From contig NZ_AZRL01000001.1 of assembly GCF_002895525.1 (NCBI RefSeq), positions 1-54,671 on the forward strand: a stretch of 54,671 nucleotides of DNA, written 5' to 3'. Shown here one piece after another: positions 17,249 to 25,880 of this stretch. The notes under the pieces are model-generated. The model was not told the origin of the DNA, did not search any database, and saw only the letters and a program-made list of their open reading frames with translations. Source of the stretch: Petrotoga olearia DSM 13574. Lineage in GTDB: Bacteria; Thermotogota; Thermotogae; Petrotogales; Petrotogaceae. Numbering within the stretch: position 1 is the first letter of the stretch; the number at the start of each line of letters is the position of its first letter. The position numbers and the translations under genes were made by a program.

Positions 17249-18625
17249 TTATATTTTAAGACCTTGTGTGATTTTTACAGCCGATGAAAGAGAGTCCAAA
17301 TAAGTAGTACTCGAATTTAAGGTATAAACAGAAAGAGGCATAATAAATGTACCATGAATATCGAAATTCTCAAGATCTCCATTAGGCTTTTTCTGCTTAA
17401 AGCCCGCCCCTTGATGTATTACATAGTATTCATTTCCGAATTTACCTAGATACATCATAACGTGACCTTTCATAAAAAGAATATCCCCGGTTTTTAAACC
17501 ATCCAATATTATTTTTCTTTCCTCTGTTTGCTGAGGGAAAGAAGTTCTTTCAGCAGGAGTCATGATTTCTTGATACTTACTATCTCTTGGTAAATATACT
17601 CCAAAACACTTAAATATATCCATTATGAAACGCGAACAATCTCTATTGTAATCACTTCCCCCCCAGCCATATCTTTCACCAACCATTTTAAATGCTTGTT
17701 TAATTAAATTTTTCTGCGTGAGATCAGGGAAAGAAGCTTTTACTTCTTTTGCTGAGGGAATTGGAAAAATCCCATACTTTTCATTGGTCAATTTTCTTTT
17801 AAGAGGGATTTTTACCGGATAACACCCTTCAGGAAATAAGGTGTTCATTTTAAAATAAAAACTATTTATTTCATCCTCATTCGCTAAAACTAACTTATCC
17901 CCCATTTGAAAATGAAATTTGCCAAATGCAGGCACATCCTCAGTACAAACTTTACTTTCCATAACTATTAGAGTTCTTGGCGATTTATTGTAATCAAAGA
18001 ACTCTTTTTTAGAAACCGCAGTTAAATTTTTGATGTTTATCCACCCTGAATAAAAAGAACTCTGAACAAAATACCAATTTAGTTTAAAACTTTTTCTGTA
18101 AATTAAAATCGGTTCCCCTGGCGAAAGAGTAGTGAGCCTAGTAATATCATGAAAAGGATAATTTGGTGTTATTCCCAATGGATATTTAAAAGGAAGGGCT
18201 TTTAGGTCGCTTCTATCAGTTATTAAACCAAAAGATACTTGAATATTCCCAGAAATCCCTTTTTTGAAATCTTGAAAATTCGAAAGAAAATCTTTTAACT
18301 TATCTTTTTTCAATGGTCTTATTTTTCCACCATCTTTGATAAATAAATTTTCTTCAATTATTTTTTCTGAATTTTCCATTGGCATTACCTTTTCAATTTC
18401 ATTTATAAAATCATATGCTGTTATTTCATTTTTTGGATTAGAGAAATCGTAATAATAGTTTTCTATATGAGATTCAACCATCTTCTTATAAAGAAGATGG
18501 TTGAATGATTTTATTTCAGAATCATCCATCAAAATTTCATCTGCGTTATGTAATCTAGCTATCCAAAAATCAGGGTCATAAAACCTTTTATCTTTTAAAT
18601 GAGTACATATAAATTCATTGACCAC
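17249..18625 (-). CDS. NlpC/P60 peptidase with SH3-like domains (YkfC-like muropeptide endopeptidase)
   Basis: The C-terminal domain (about 310-440) is NlpC/P60: GERYGWGGSDYNRDCSRFIM with the catalytic Cys, LKTGDILFMKGHVMMYLGKF with the His, then YYVIHQGAG with the third polar residue. Upstream are SH3-like segments (around PGEPILIYRKSFKLNWYFVQ and the stretch near residue 225). Enzymes such as YkfC cut the gamma-D-Glu-diaminopimelate bond in released stem peptides. No signal peptide is evident, so it should act on imported peptides. GTG at 18625 has GGAGAT upstream, overlapping the lysA stop region; the genes are 3 bp apart. Last gene of the peptide-import operon; it converges on the kinase gene across 70 bp with no clear terminator. 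Confidence 0.85.
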   Translation of the reverse strand: MVNEFICTHLKDKRFYDPDFWIARLHNADEILMDDSEIKSFNHLLYKKMVESHIENYYYDFSNPKNEITAYDFINEIEKVMPMENSEKIIEENLFIKDGGKIRPLKKDKLKDFLSNFQDFKKGISGNIQVSFGLITDRSDLKALPFKYPLGITPNYPFHDITRLTTLSPGEPILIYRKSFKLNWYFVQSSFYSGWINIKNLTAVSKKEFFDYNKSPRTLIVMESKVCTEDVPAFGKFHFQMGDKLVLANEDEINSFYFKMNTLFPEGCYPVKIPLKRKLTNEKYGIFPIPSAKEVKASFPDLTQKNLIKQAFKMVGERYGWGGSDYNRDCSRFIMDIFKCFGVYLPRDSKYQEIMTPAERTSFPQQTEERKIILDGLKTGDILFMKGHVMMYLGKFGNEYYVIHQGAGFKQKKPNGDLENFDIHGTFIMPLSVYTLNSSTTYLDSLSSAVKITQGLKI

Positions 18626-18628
18626 TTT

Positions 18629-19921
18629 TTATCTCCATTCGATATTTTCGATATCCATTTTTATTAAATCATCGTAAATTTCTCTTCTTGTTATCAACTT
18701 ATATTTCCCATTGTTAACTAAAACAATGGCAGGTTTTAGAAAACCATTATAATTACTTGACATCGAATAGGTATAATCTCCAGTAGATGGGATCGCTAAC
18801 AAATCTCCCGATTTTATTTCTGGAAGACAAGTCTCTTCAATCAAAATATCTCCTGATTCACAAGCCCTACCAGCTATTGTAACCTTTTCTAAGTTGATTG
18901 TATCTTTTGGCCGATTCGCAATAAACACCTCATATTTAGCACCATACAATGCAGGCCTAATATTATCAGACATACCTCCATCAACAACTACGTATTTTTT
19001 ATTTTCGGTTCTCTTAATGGTCCCGACAGTGTACAGTGTGGTTCCAGCGCTAGAAATAATATACCTACCTGGTTCTATTATTATTTTTGGAGAAGGATAA
19101 TGAAATTTACTTGATAAAAATCTAACTTCTTGAATAATTTCTTTTATAGCATTCTGAATATCTATAGCTTTTTCAAAAGTCGAGTGTGCTACACCAAATC
19201 CTCCACCAATATCAATTTCTGGTAAAACAACCCCCGTTTCTCCTCTTATTTTGTTCAAAAGATCAAAAAAAGTTTTTACTAACTCCACATAAGGTTTTGG
19301 TTCGTTTATTTGAGAACCAATATGAGCATGAATACCTTTAATCTCCAAATTTTCAGAATTTTTTATGGATTTAATCAGTTTCAACATTTCATCAAAAGGC
19401 ATCCCAAATTTGGAATCCTTTTGACCGGTCGAAATATACTCATGAGTGTCTGGAGCAATGTTGGGGATAACCCTAAAGTAAATTTTTGCCTTTTTTCTTA
19501 ATTTTTTACTGATCTTTTCAATTTTTCTAAATTCATCTTCATTATCTACTATAATGTGACCTACGTCATTCTCCAGAGCCATAACTAATTCTTCATTAGT
19601 CTTACTGTTCCCATTAAAGAAAATTTTACCAGAAGGAAAGGAACTATGAAAGGCTATATAAAGTTCTCCCCCTGAAACCACTTCTAAAGACACATTCTCA
19701 CTTTGTAAAATTCTACAAATCTCCGTGTTCAAAAATGCCTTCGATGCATAAGCGATTTCATAATTATTATAATCAACGCTTTCGAAGGCACTTTTTAACT
19801 TTTTGATATTTTCCCTTATTTGAGCTTCGTTCAACACTAACAGTGGGGTACCATACTCATTAGCTAAGTGGGTACTTTTTACCCCAGAAATCTCTAAAAC
19901 ACCATCTTTATCTATTATCAT
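18629..19921 (-). CDS. lysA: Diaminopimelate decarboxylase
   Basis: PLP enzyme producing L-lysine from meso-diaminopimelate. Lys61 in YEIAYASKAF forms the Schiff base. Other motifs are GIHAHIGSQI, EIDIGGGFGV, IIEPGRYIISSAG, AGRACESGDIL with the partner-subunit Cys, and GDYTYSMSSNYNG. The 430 residues are normal. It overlaps the upstream ATPase gene by 14 bp. Here it is not with lysine-biosynthesis genes but inside a peptide-importer operon with a muropeptide endopeptidase, pointing to conversion of salvaged diaminopimelate into lysine. Whether it is also the genome's biosynthetic enzyme cannot be told from this window. Confidence 0.95.
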   Translation of the reverse strand: MIIDKDGVLEISGVKSTHLANEYGTPLLVLNEAQIRENIKKLKSAFESVDYNNYEIAYASKAFLNTEICRILQSENVSLEVVSGGELYIAFHSSFPSGKIFFNGNSKTNEELVMALENDVGHIIVDNEDEFRKIEKISKKLRKKAKIYFRVIPNIAPDTHEYISTGQKDSKFGMPFDEMLKLIKSIKNSENLEIKGIHAHIGSQINEPKPYVELVKTFFDLLNKIRGETGVVLPEIDIGGGFGVAHSTFEKAIDIQNAIKEIIQEVRFLSSKFHYPSPKIIIEPGRYIISSAGTTLYTVGTIKRTENKKYVVVDGGMSDNIRPALYGAKYEVFIANRPKDTINLEKVTIAGRACESGDILIEETCLPEIKSGDLLAIPSTGDYTYSMSSNYNGFLKPAIVLVNNGKYKLITRREIYDDLIKMDIENIEWR

Positions 19922-20870
19922 ACAAAAAACATCTCACTTTTCTGTTATCTACCTGAAAGTATGAAGGTAAATAATTCTTGCATCTTTCCATAGCAAATTG
20001 ACAACGAGGTTCAAAAGGGCACCCCTTGGGAGGATTAATTAAATCTGGTACTTCTCCAGTATTTCCTAACTTTTCTGAAGTTATTTTATCCGGATCAGGT
20101 GCAGCTTTTCTTAGCAACTTTGTATAGGGATGTAATGGGTCTAACACTACTTCATCCGCTGTTCCTTCTTCCATTATCATACCCGCATACATCACGGCTA
20201 TTCTATCCGAAATATATCGAGCAGCAGCTAAATCATGAGTTACGTGAATATATGTTGTATCGAGATCATCTCTAATTTTCAACATTAATTTCATTATACC
20301 CGCTCTAATTGAAACATCCAACATAGAAGTAGGTTCATCCGCTAATATTACAGATGGCTTTGTAACTATGGCTCTTGCGATAACTACTCTCTGCCTTTGG
20401 CCCCCAGATAATTCGTGAGGATATTTGTCGATAAAGTTTTCTACCGGGGTAAGTTCGACCTCCTCAAGAACATCTTTTATCCTTTGGTTTACTTGTTCAA
20501 ATTTGTGAAGTTCAAGAGGTCTTTTTAATATTTGATACACTCTTTTTACTGGATTGAGCGAAGAGAAAGGATCTTGAAAGATCATCTGAATCTGTTCTCG
20601 GAATTTTAATTCTTCATTCCTTTTAAATTTTTTAGGAATTATTTCACCTTTGAATTTTATACTTCCGTTATTTTCCAAGTAAATACGAGATAATACCCGT
20701 AACAAAGTAGTCTTACCTGAACCACTTTCTCCAACTATTGAGATGATTTCTTTTGGGAAAACATCCAAATAAATATTTCTCAGAGCATGAACATATTGAG
20801 TTTTAAATCCTTTTCTTACAGAAAACTTCTTTGTTACATTATCAAAAGATATTACCGGGGAAAATGACAT
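19908..20870 (-). CDS. Peptide ABC transporter ATPase (DppF/OppF type)
   Basis: ATPase subunit with Walker A GESGSGKTT, signature LSGGQRQRV and Walker B VILADEPTSMLD. The C-terminal oligopeptide-transporter extension is present: PKGCPFEPRCQFAMERC, a cysteine-rich Fe-S-like motif. ATG at 20870 is chosen because GGAGGT lies 8 bp upstream; the GTG at 20879 is part of that spacer. It pairs with the preceding DppD-type ATPase, whose gene it overlaps, and overlaps lysA downstream. Confidence 0.93.
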   Translation of the reverse strand: MSFSPVISFDNVTKKFSVRKGFKTQYVHALRNIYLDVFPKEIISIVGESGSGKTTLLRVLSRIYLENNGSIKFKGEIIPKKFKRNEELKFREQIQMIFQDPFSSLNPVKRVYQILKRPLELHKFEQVNQRIKDVLEEVELTPVENFIDKYPHELSGGQRQRVVIARAIVTKPSVILADEPTSMLDVSIRAGIMKLMLKIRDDLDTTYIHVTHDLAAARYISDRIAVMYAGMIMEEGTADEVVLDPLHPYTKLLRKAAPDPDKITSEKLGNTGEVPDLINPPKGCPFEPRCQFAMERCKNYLPSYFQVDNRKVRCFLYDNR

Positions 20871-21799
20871 GCAACCCACCTCCCTGGAGTAACCTCTTTA
20901 AATTCTGGTTTTTTATCACATAAATCTTTTCTGTATGTGCACCTTTCTTTAAATGGGCATCCTTTTATTTCTTTTGAGAGATCTGGTATTCTGCCGGGTA
21001 TTCCCTTATATTCTTTTGATACAGCAGTTAACCTTGGAAAAGAATTTATTAATCCTTCGGTGTATGGATGCGATGGGCTCGAATATACGGCTTTAGTGGG
21101 ACCTATTTCAACCATTTCTCCTGCATACATGATTGAAATCCTTTTTGATAGCTCAAATAACAAAGATATGTCGTGGGTTACAAAAATAATTGAAAATCTA
21201 TTTTTTCTCCTTATCTCATCTATTTGTTCCATAATAGATCTTTGAACGACAACATCAAGCGATGTCGTTGGTTCATCCATTACAACTAATGATGGAGAAA
21301 AAACCAAAGCCATTGCTATAGCCACTCGTTGTTTCATTCCTCCGGATAATTGATGAGGATAACTTTCCATTCTTTCTTTTTGGATTCCAACCATGTGTAA
21401 GACTTTTTCAACCATACCTATCGCTTCACTTTTTGAGTAGTTACTATGTTCGAATATTACATCCATAATCTGATCTTTTATCTTATAAACAGGGTTTAAA
21501 GCATTCATTGCACTTTGGGTGACTAACGAAAATTCTACCCATCTTTTCTTTCTGAGCTTTTCTTTATCCATTTTTAGAATATTTTCACCTTTATATATAA
21601 TTTCTCCTTCAAAAATTTCACCTGGTTTTTTTAAAAGTTTGAGAATAGAGAAGAGTAAAGTAGATTTACCACACCCTGATTCGCCCGCTATTCCTAAGAA
21701 GTCATCCTCTTCCACGTTGAAACTTACATTTTTAACTGCCTTCACTATTTTATTGTTACTTCTATATCCTGCATTTAAATTTTTGACTTCTAAAAGCAC
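20852..21799 (-). CDS. Peptide ABC transporter ATPase (DppD/OppD type)
   Basis: First ATPase of the importer, 315 residues, with Walker A GESGCGKST, signature LSGGMKQRV and Walker B VVMDEPTTSLD. The cysteine-rich tail (GCPFKERCTYRKDLC) marks the peptide-transporter family. The start is GTG at 21799, with AGAGGGGTG upstream overlapping the dppC-type gene's end; the genes are 3 bp apart. It forms a heterodimer with the downstream ATPase. Confidence 0.93.
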   Translation of the reverse strand: MLLEVKNLNAGYRSNNKIVKAVKNVSFNVEEDDFLGIAGESGCGKSTLLFSILKLLKKPGEIFEGEIIYKGENILKMDKEKLRKKRWVEFSLVTQSAMNALNPVYKIKDQIMDVIFEHSNYSKSEAIGMVEKVLHMVGIQKERMESYPHQLSGGMKQRVAIAMALVFSPSLVVMDEPTTSLDVVVQRSIMEQIDEIRRKNRFSIIFVTHDISLLFELSKRISIMYAGEMVEIGPTKAVYSSPSHPYTEGLINSFPRLTAVSKEYKGIPGRIPDLSKEIKGCPFKERCTYRKDLCDKKPEFKEVTPGRWVACHFPR

Positions 21800-21802
21800 T
21801 AC

Positions 21803-22627
21803 TCACACCCCTCTTAGTCTTGGATTTGTAATCTCATCAATAGAGAAATTAAGCAAAGCAAAACTGGCACCTAATGTTGCTATAGCTGCTCCAGGAGCCA
21901 AAACCCAGCCCCATGAATTATTTAATAGGGCACTGCTGTTTTGGGCCCAATACAACATTGTTCCCCAAGTTATAGCACTAACGTCTCCAAATCCAAGAAA
22001 TTCTAATGAAGCTTCTCCAACAATCGCAGTTAAACATGCCATAAAAAAGTTAGAAGAAAGCAAAGAAAACATGTTCGGCATGATCTCAGAAAAGATTATT
22101 CTTCCACTTTTTTCACCTGTTATTTTTGAAGCAAGGATGAACTCGCGACTCCTCATTGTCAGGGTTTGTGATCTTATAACCCTCGCTCCAGGAGCCCAAC
22201 TTGTGAATGCTATTACTAAAATAATAGGTACAACTCCCCTAATCCTTATGTAAGAAGCTATAACTATCATTAAAGGCAAACCCGGAATTACCATAAAAAC
22301 GTCTATTATTGTGGAAAGTATCCTATCAACTAATCCTCCAAAGTATCCAGCTGTCATCCCTATTAATACTGAAATACTCGTCATCAAAGCCCCTGTTGAA
22401 AGCCCAACTATTAAAGAAAGCCTCGTTCCATAAATCAATTGAGATAATATATCCCTTCCCATCCTATCAAGCCCTAGCGGATGATTAAATGAAGGCTGAC
22501 TATATGGGGATCCTACAAAATCGTTGGGATTATAAGGTGCAAAAAAAGGAGCGAATACAGCTACTATAACAAAAAATAATATTATTGATAACCCCACAAT
22601 GGCTTTTTTGTTTAGCTTTTTTATCAT
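21803..22627 (-). CDS. Peptide ABC transporter permease (DppC type)
   Basis: Permease of 274 residues. The N-terminal segment PYNPNDFVGSPYSQPSFNHP followed by LGLDRMGRDILSQLIYGTRLS is the DppC/OppC signature, and the cytoplasmic loop is RSREFILASKITGEKSGRII. Five to six membrane helices are visible. It lies 6 bp downstream of the DppB-type gene. The Opp family also includes oligosaccharide importers, but the lysA and NlpC/P60 genes in the same operon favour peptides. Confidence 0.93.
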   Translation of the reverse strand: MIKKLNKKAIVGLSIILFFVIVAVFAPFFAPYNPNDFVGSPYSQPSFNHPLGLDRMGRDILSQLIYGTRLSLIVGLSTGALMTSISVLIGMTAGYFGGLVDRILSTIIDVFMVIPGLPLMIVIASYIRIRGVVPIILVIAFTSWAPGARVIRSQTLTMRSREFILASKITGEKSGRIIFSEIMPNMFSLLSSNFFMACLTAIVGEASLEFLGFGDVSAITWGTMLYWAQNSSALLNNSWGWVLAPGAAIATLGASFALLNFSIDEITNPRLRGV

Positions 22628-22633
22628 ATACTA

Positions 22634-23608
22634 TCAACCCCTTGTCCTTGGATCTAGGAAAATGTAAATAAAATCAAGCAAAAAGTTAGCTAACAAAACG
22701 GATAAAGATATAATGAAGAAAATGGCTTGCATTAGCGGGTAATCCTGACTAGTAACACCCTTATACATTAAATATCCTATTCCAGGATATGAAAAAACAA
22801 TTTCTGTCAATAATGCTCCGCCTACTATATAACCTAAAGAAAGACCAAAAGAAGTTACGCTGGGAAGAAGCGCGTTTCTTGCTGCATACCTATTCATAAT
22901 CTCTTTATCTTTCAGACCCTTAGCTTCGGCAACCACTATAAAATCTTCTGAAAGTGTTGATATCATATTGTTTCTCATGGTTAAGATCCAGGTACCTAAG
23001 GAAGCTAAGACTAATGTAAGAGCGGGAAGAAATCCGTGATATAACACACTTCCTACAAATCGCCATCCAGTTAAAAATTCTTGTGTTGAATAAGCATTTG
23101 AAAGTGGAAATGCTCCTAACATAAATCCAAAAACATAAAGCAAAATCAAGGCTAACCAAAAATATGGAAAACCTCTAATTATTAGGCCAATGATTGTTAC
23201 AAAAGAATCAAATGGTGTATTTCTTTTCCACCCCGCTCTTATTCCCAAAGAAGTTCCTAAAATAAAGCTGATTACCGTTGAAATTCCCACAAGCCCAATA
23301 GTCCATGGTAAAGATGAAAAAATTAAATCCTTTACCTCAACAGGGTAATATGAATACGACACACCAAAATTAAAAGTTAAAGTATTTTTTAAATAAGAGA
23401 AGTATTGTTTGAGTATAGGTGTTTCTTTATCGACGCCCAACGCTATTCTCATTGCGTCAACTGCTTCAGGCTGCACCTCTCCACCCATTCTTAAAAGTAT
23501 TCTTTCTGCTGGATCGCCGGGCATCAACCTTGGCAATATAAAGTTGATTGTAAGTGCAGCAATTAAAGCAATTACAAAAAAGAAAATCTTTTCTCTCAAA
23601 TATTTCAT
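22634..23608 (-). CDS. Peptide ABC transporter permease (DppB type)
   Basis: Permease of 324 residues. It starts with an N-terminal helix and the family segment LPRLMPGDPAERIL, and carries the loop SEDFIVVAEAKGLKDKEIMN followed by RYAARNALLPSVT, then a C-terminus ending DFIYIFLDPRTRG. ATG at 23608 has GGAGGT 8 bp upstream. A stem-loop separates it from the binding-protein gene, likely lowering its expression relative to that gene. Confidence 0.94.
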   Translation of the reverse strand: MKYLREKIFFFVIALIAALTINFILPRLMPGDPAERILLRMGGEVQPEAVDAMRIALGVDKETPILKQYFSYLKNTLTFNFGVSYSYYPVEVKDLIFSSLPWTIGLVGISTVISFILGTSLGIRAGWKRNTPFDSFVTIIGLIIRGFPYFWLALILLYVFGFMLGAFPLSNAYSTQEFLTGWRFVGSVLYHGFLPALTLVLASLGTWILTMRNNMISTLSEDFIVVAEAKGLKDKEIMNRYAARNALLPSVTSFGLSLGYIVGGALLTEIVFSYPGIGYLMYKGVTSQDYPLMQAIFFIISLSVLLANFLLDFIYIFLDPRTRG

Positions 23609-23627
23609 ACGTTATACCTCCAAAAAC

Positions 23628-23645
23628 CGCCCCAAAAGGGGCGGG
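23628..23645 (-). terminator. Attenuator-like hairpin between binding protein and permeases
   Basis: CCGCCCC and GGGGCGG (forward 23628-23645, loop of four) form a strong stem followed on the minus strand by TTTTTGG. It lies between the stop codon of the binding-protein gene and the dppB-type ribosome site, so it can act as a partial terminator or RNA stabiliser. Confidence 0.75.
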
Positions 23646-23668
23646 TCGTTATTATTCCCTGAATCAAT

Positions 23669-25264
23669 TTACTTAACAGGTTCCAAGTTCATTATAATGT
23701 ATGCCTTATCCATTCCGGTTATAGTTGGTAAAGCATATGGATTTTCCTCATTAGGCCATCCTTCAAAATTATAGGTAGTGTATTCAAACCATGTTGGATT
23801 GTAAAACAAAGGAATAGATGGAAATTCCTGCAAAGCGATTAGTTGAAGTGATGAAATAGCAAGTTCTCTCTCTTTTTCATCTGAAGTATTCCTAAAAATT
23901 TCTAACAAAGAATCCGTCGTTAAGCTAATCCAGCCACCTCTGTTGTCACCACTGTATGCATTTGTGGAATGTAACCACCTTTCATAGAAAAAGTAAGGAT
24001 TTATACCATAATTCACCCAACTCAAAGCCAATTCAAAGTCTTTATTTCTAATTCTCTCTAAATACAATCCGAAATCAACTTGGGATACAACTACATCTAT
24101 CCCTATTTGTTTCAGCTGGGATGAAAGTACTTGTGACACTGCTATCCAATCAGTCCAACCAGCAGGTACTATCAATTCAAAACTCAATTTATTTCCTCTA
24201 GCATCAGAGAATATACCATCTCTGCCAATACTATATCCCAAATCACTTAACATCTTTTTTGCTTTTTCAGTATCTTTGGTATACCACAAATGTTTTAAAT
24301 TCTCATTGATTAATTCTGAGAAACCACCTTTTATTAGTACAGGATTGGAAACAGTTGCTAAATTCGACATTCCTAACTGTACCAGCTGTTCATTATCTAT
24401 TCCTAAAGCGATTGCCTTTCGGAAATTCTCATCTTTAAACCTTTCATCATCAAGGTTGAAGAAAAGTAGGACTGGGTTACCTTCAGGAAGCCAATAACCT
24501 CTTTCCTCTGGATCGGCTTTAATAAATATATTCTCAATATTTGGAAAAAACAAGGTTCCCCAATCAATTTCTTTATTCATTAAAGCTAATTGAGCAGCAT
24601 CATTTCCAGTAAAGGCTGGAATTCTAATAGTACTAACTTTCACCTTTTCTTCCTGCCAATAATTTGGATTTTTCTCCAAAGTATAAACTTGGCTAGTAAA
24701 TCGTCCTATCAAGTAAGCACCAGTTCCAATAGGGTTTTCAGCAGTATAGGTAGTTGGGTCATTTAAAGTGCTCCAGATATGTTGAGGGACGATGTATACG
24801 TTAAAAATATCTGTATATATAAGTGTATCAACTTGAGATAAAACAAACTTCACATGTTGATCATCTACTTTAGTTACCTCTTTCAAACCTTTTTGCCAAA
24901 CACCACCAATATCCAAAGCGGGGTAAGCTTTAATCATATTAAAAGTAAATACTACGTCATCAGCATTAAAATTCTTTCCATCAGACCATTTTACATTTTC
25001 CCTTAATGTGACTTCAAGTTCCAAATAATCATCAGACCATTCATAATTTGTAGCTAACCACGGAACTATCTCGCCAGTATATCCGTTAATATAAAACAAA
25101 GTTTCATAAATAAAACCTCTTGCAGAGAAATTACTTCCACCTGAAAAAAAGGGGTTGAAATTTCTTGAAAACGGTCCTGTTACATCCATGATCATTGACA
25201 GAGTGCTTGCCAATGAAACTACACTTAAAACAGAAATCACTACAAACAACAGTATCTTTTTCAT
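23669..25264 (-). CDS. Peptide ABC transporter substrate-binding protein (SBP family 5)
   Basis: Binding protein of 531 residues, the family-5 size. A signal peptide (MKKILLFVVISVLSVVSLAS) without lipobox is followed by LFYINGYTGEIVPWLATNYE, then VTLRENVKWSDGKNFNADDV, the signature region, and GTGAYLIGRF. ATG at 25264 has AAGGAGG upstream. It heads an operon running down to 17249: binding protein, two permeases, two ATPases, lysA and the NlpC/P60 peptidase. The likely ligand is therefore a murein-derived peptide, such as the tripeptide handled by MppA/Opp in other bacteria. Ligand assignment is inferred from context only. Confidence 0.9.
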   Translation of the reverse strand: MKKILLFVVISVLSVVSLASTLSMIMDVTGPFSRNFNPFFSGGSNFSARGFIYETLFYINGYTGEIVPWLATNYEWSDDYLELEVTLRENVKWSDGKNFNADDVVFTFNMIKAYPALDIGGVWQKGLKEVTKVDDQHVKFVLSQVDTLIYTDIFNVYIVPQHIWSTLNDPTTYTAENPIGTGAYLIGRFTSQVYTLEKNPNYWQEEKVKVSTIRIPAFTGNDAAQLALMNKEIDWGTLFFPNIENIFIKADPEERGYWLPEGNPVLLFFNLDDERFKDENFRKAIALGIDNEQLVQLGMSNLATVSNPVLIKGGFSELINENLKHLWYTKDTEKAKKMLSDLGYSIGRDGIFSDARGNKLSFELIVPAGWTDWIAVSQVLSSQLKQIGIDVVVSQVDFGLYLERIRNKDFELALSWVNYGINPYFFYERWLHSTNAYSGDNRGGWISLTTDSLLEIFRNTSDEKERELAISSLQLIALQEFPSIPLFYNPTWFEYTTYNFEGWPNEENPYALPTITGMDKAYIIMNLEPVK

Positions 25265-25661
25265 CTTTGTTCCCTCCTTAAAATTTTTTGGGATAGTCTC
25301 TTTAGAAACTCTAAAACCTTCTTTAGTAAATTTTTACCACGTTCCTCATCCATAGAGTTGGAAATAATGTATGCCTCTCAAAATCTCTTTTTAACTAGTT
25401 TCTCCTCATTCTTGATATCTTTTTTGAGTTCAACCTATTTATCCTACAGAATCACGTTTGAATTTTGTTTCGCTTTTTACACTTTTTCTGTTTATTCGTC
25501 TATCTTAAGTTTATTATGTACCTTGACTATATTATGTAGGTGGAACTTTTTTAACAAATACACAGATTTTCATGATTTCTATCTTTTCTTATAATTGATA
25601 TAATACCAGAATTTTGCAAATAATTTAAAAAATGTCAAATCAAAAAAAGAATTAAATTTGT

Positions 25662-25681
25662 ATTAAAGTAATGACTTTAAT
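25662..25681. promoter_or_regulatory. Palindrome matching the 13153 site, candidate operator
   Basis: ATTAAAGT and ACTTTAAT flank a 4-bp AATG centre. The core AAAGTAATGACTTT differs from the 13157-13168 region core AAAGTAATTACTTT by one base. It lies in the divergent region of the peptide importer and namZ operons, so both murein-related promoter regions share it. Confidence 0.55.
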
Positions 25682-25790
25682 TTGAGTATTTCCACTTTTT
25701 AATAAATTATACTACTATATTTTTTCTTTTGCAAATTAGAAATAATGAGATATAGCCCTATAATCCAAAATAATTGCCTGTAATTCTGAA

Positions 25791-25806
25791 TAATCACTCT
25801 TAATTA
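25791..25806 (+). promoter_or_regulatory. 16-bp motif upstream of the namZ promoter
   Basis: TAATCACTCTTAATTA ends 12 bp before the -35 box. A version with two changes (TAATTACTCTTAATCA) ends 13 bp before the -35 box of the ROK gene at 29725-29740. The matching position suggests an activator or regulator site. Confidence 0.45.
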
Positions 25807-25818
25807 GAAAAAATAAAA

Positions 25819-25846
25819 TTGACATATTGTTATGACTTAATATACA
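25819..25846 (+). promoter_or_regulatory. Promoter of the namZ-nagZ-murQ operon
   Basis: A consensus TTGACA at 25819-25824 is followed after 16 bp by TATACA at 25841-25846, about 35 bp before the namZ ATG, which has GGAGGAG in front. Confidence 0.75.
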
Positions 25847-25880
25847 ATATATATAATCAAAAAGTGGAGGAGACTATAAA

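Larger units (their letters stand above)
25265..25880. other. 616-bp divergent regulatory region between peptide importer and namZ operon
   Basis: No convincing gene is present; a 78-codon frame at 25358-25594 is T-rich, low-complexity and has no ribosome site. The region holds the palindrome at 25662-25681, the motif at 25791-25806, and the namZ promoter at 25819-25846. For the importer, a minus-strand candidate is TTGTTA with TAATAT 17 bp downstream near forward 25530-25560, which would give a leader of about 260 nt; this is uncertain. Confidence 0.6.

Noticed and set aside
25358-25594. 78-codon frame in the importer/namZ intergenic region
   Set aside because: T-rich composition, Phe/Ser/Leu-rich product, no ribosome site, no recognisable family.
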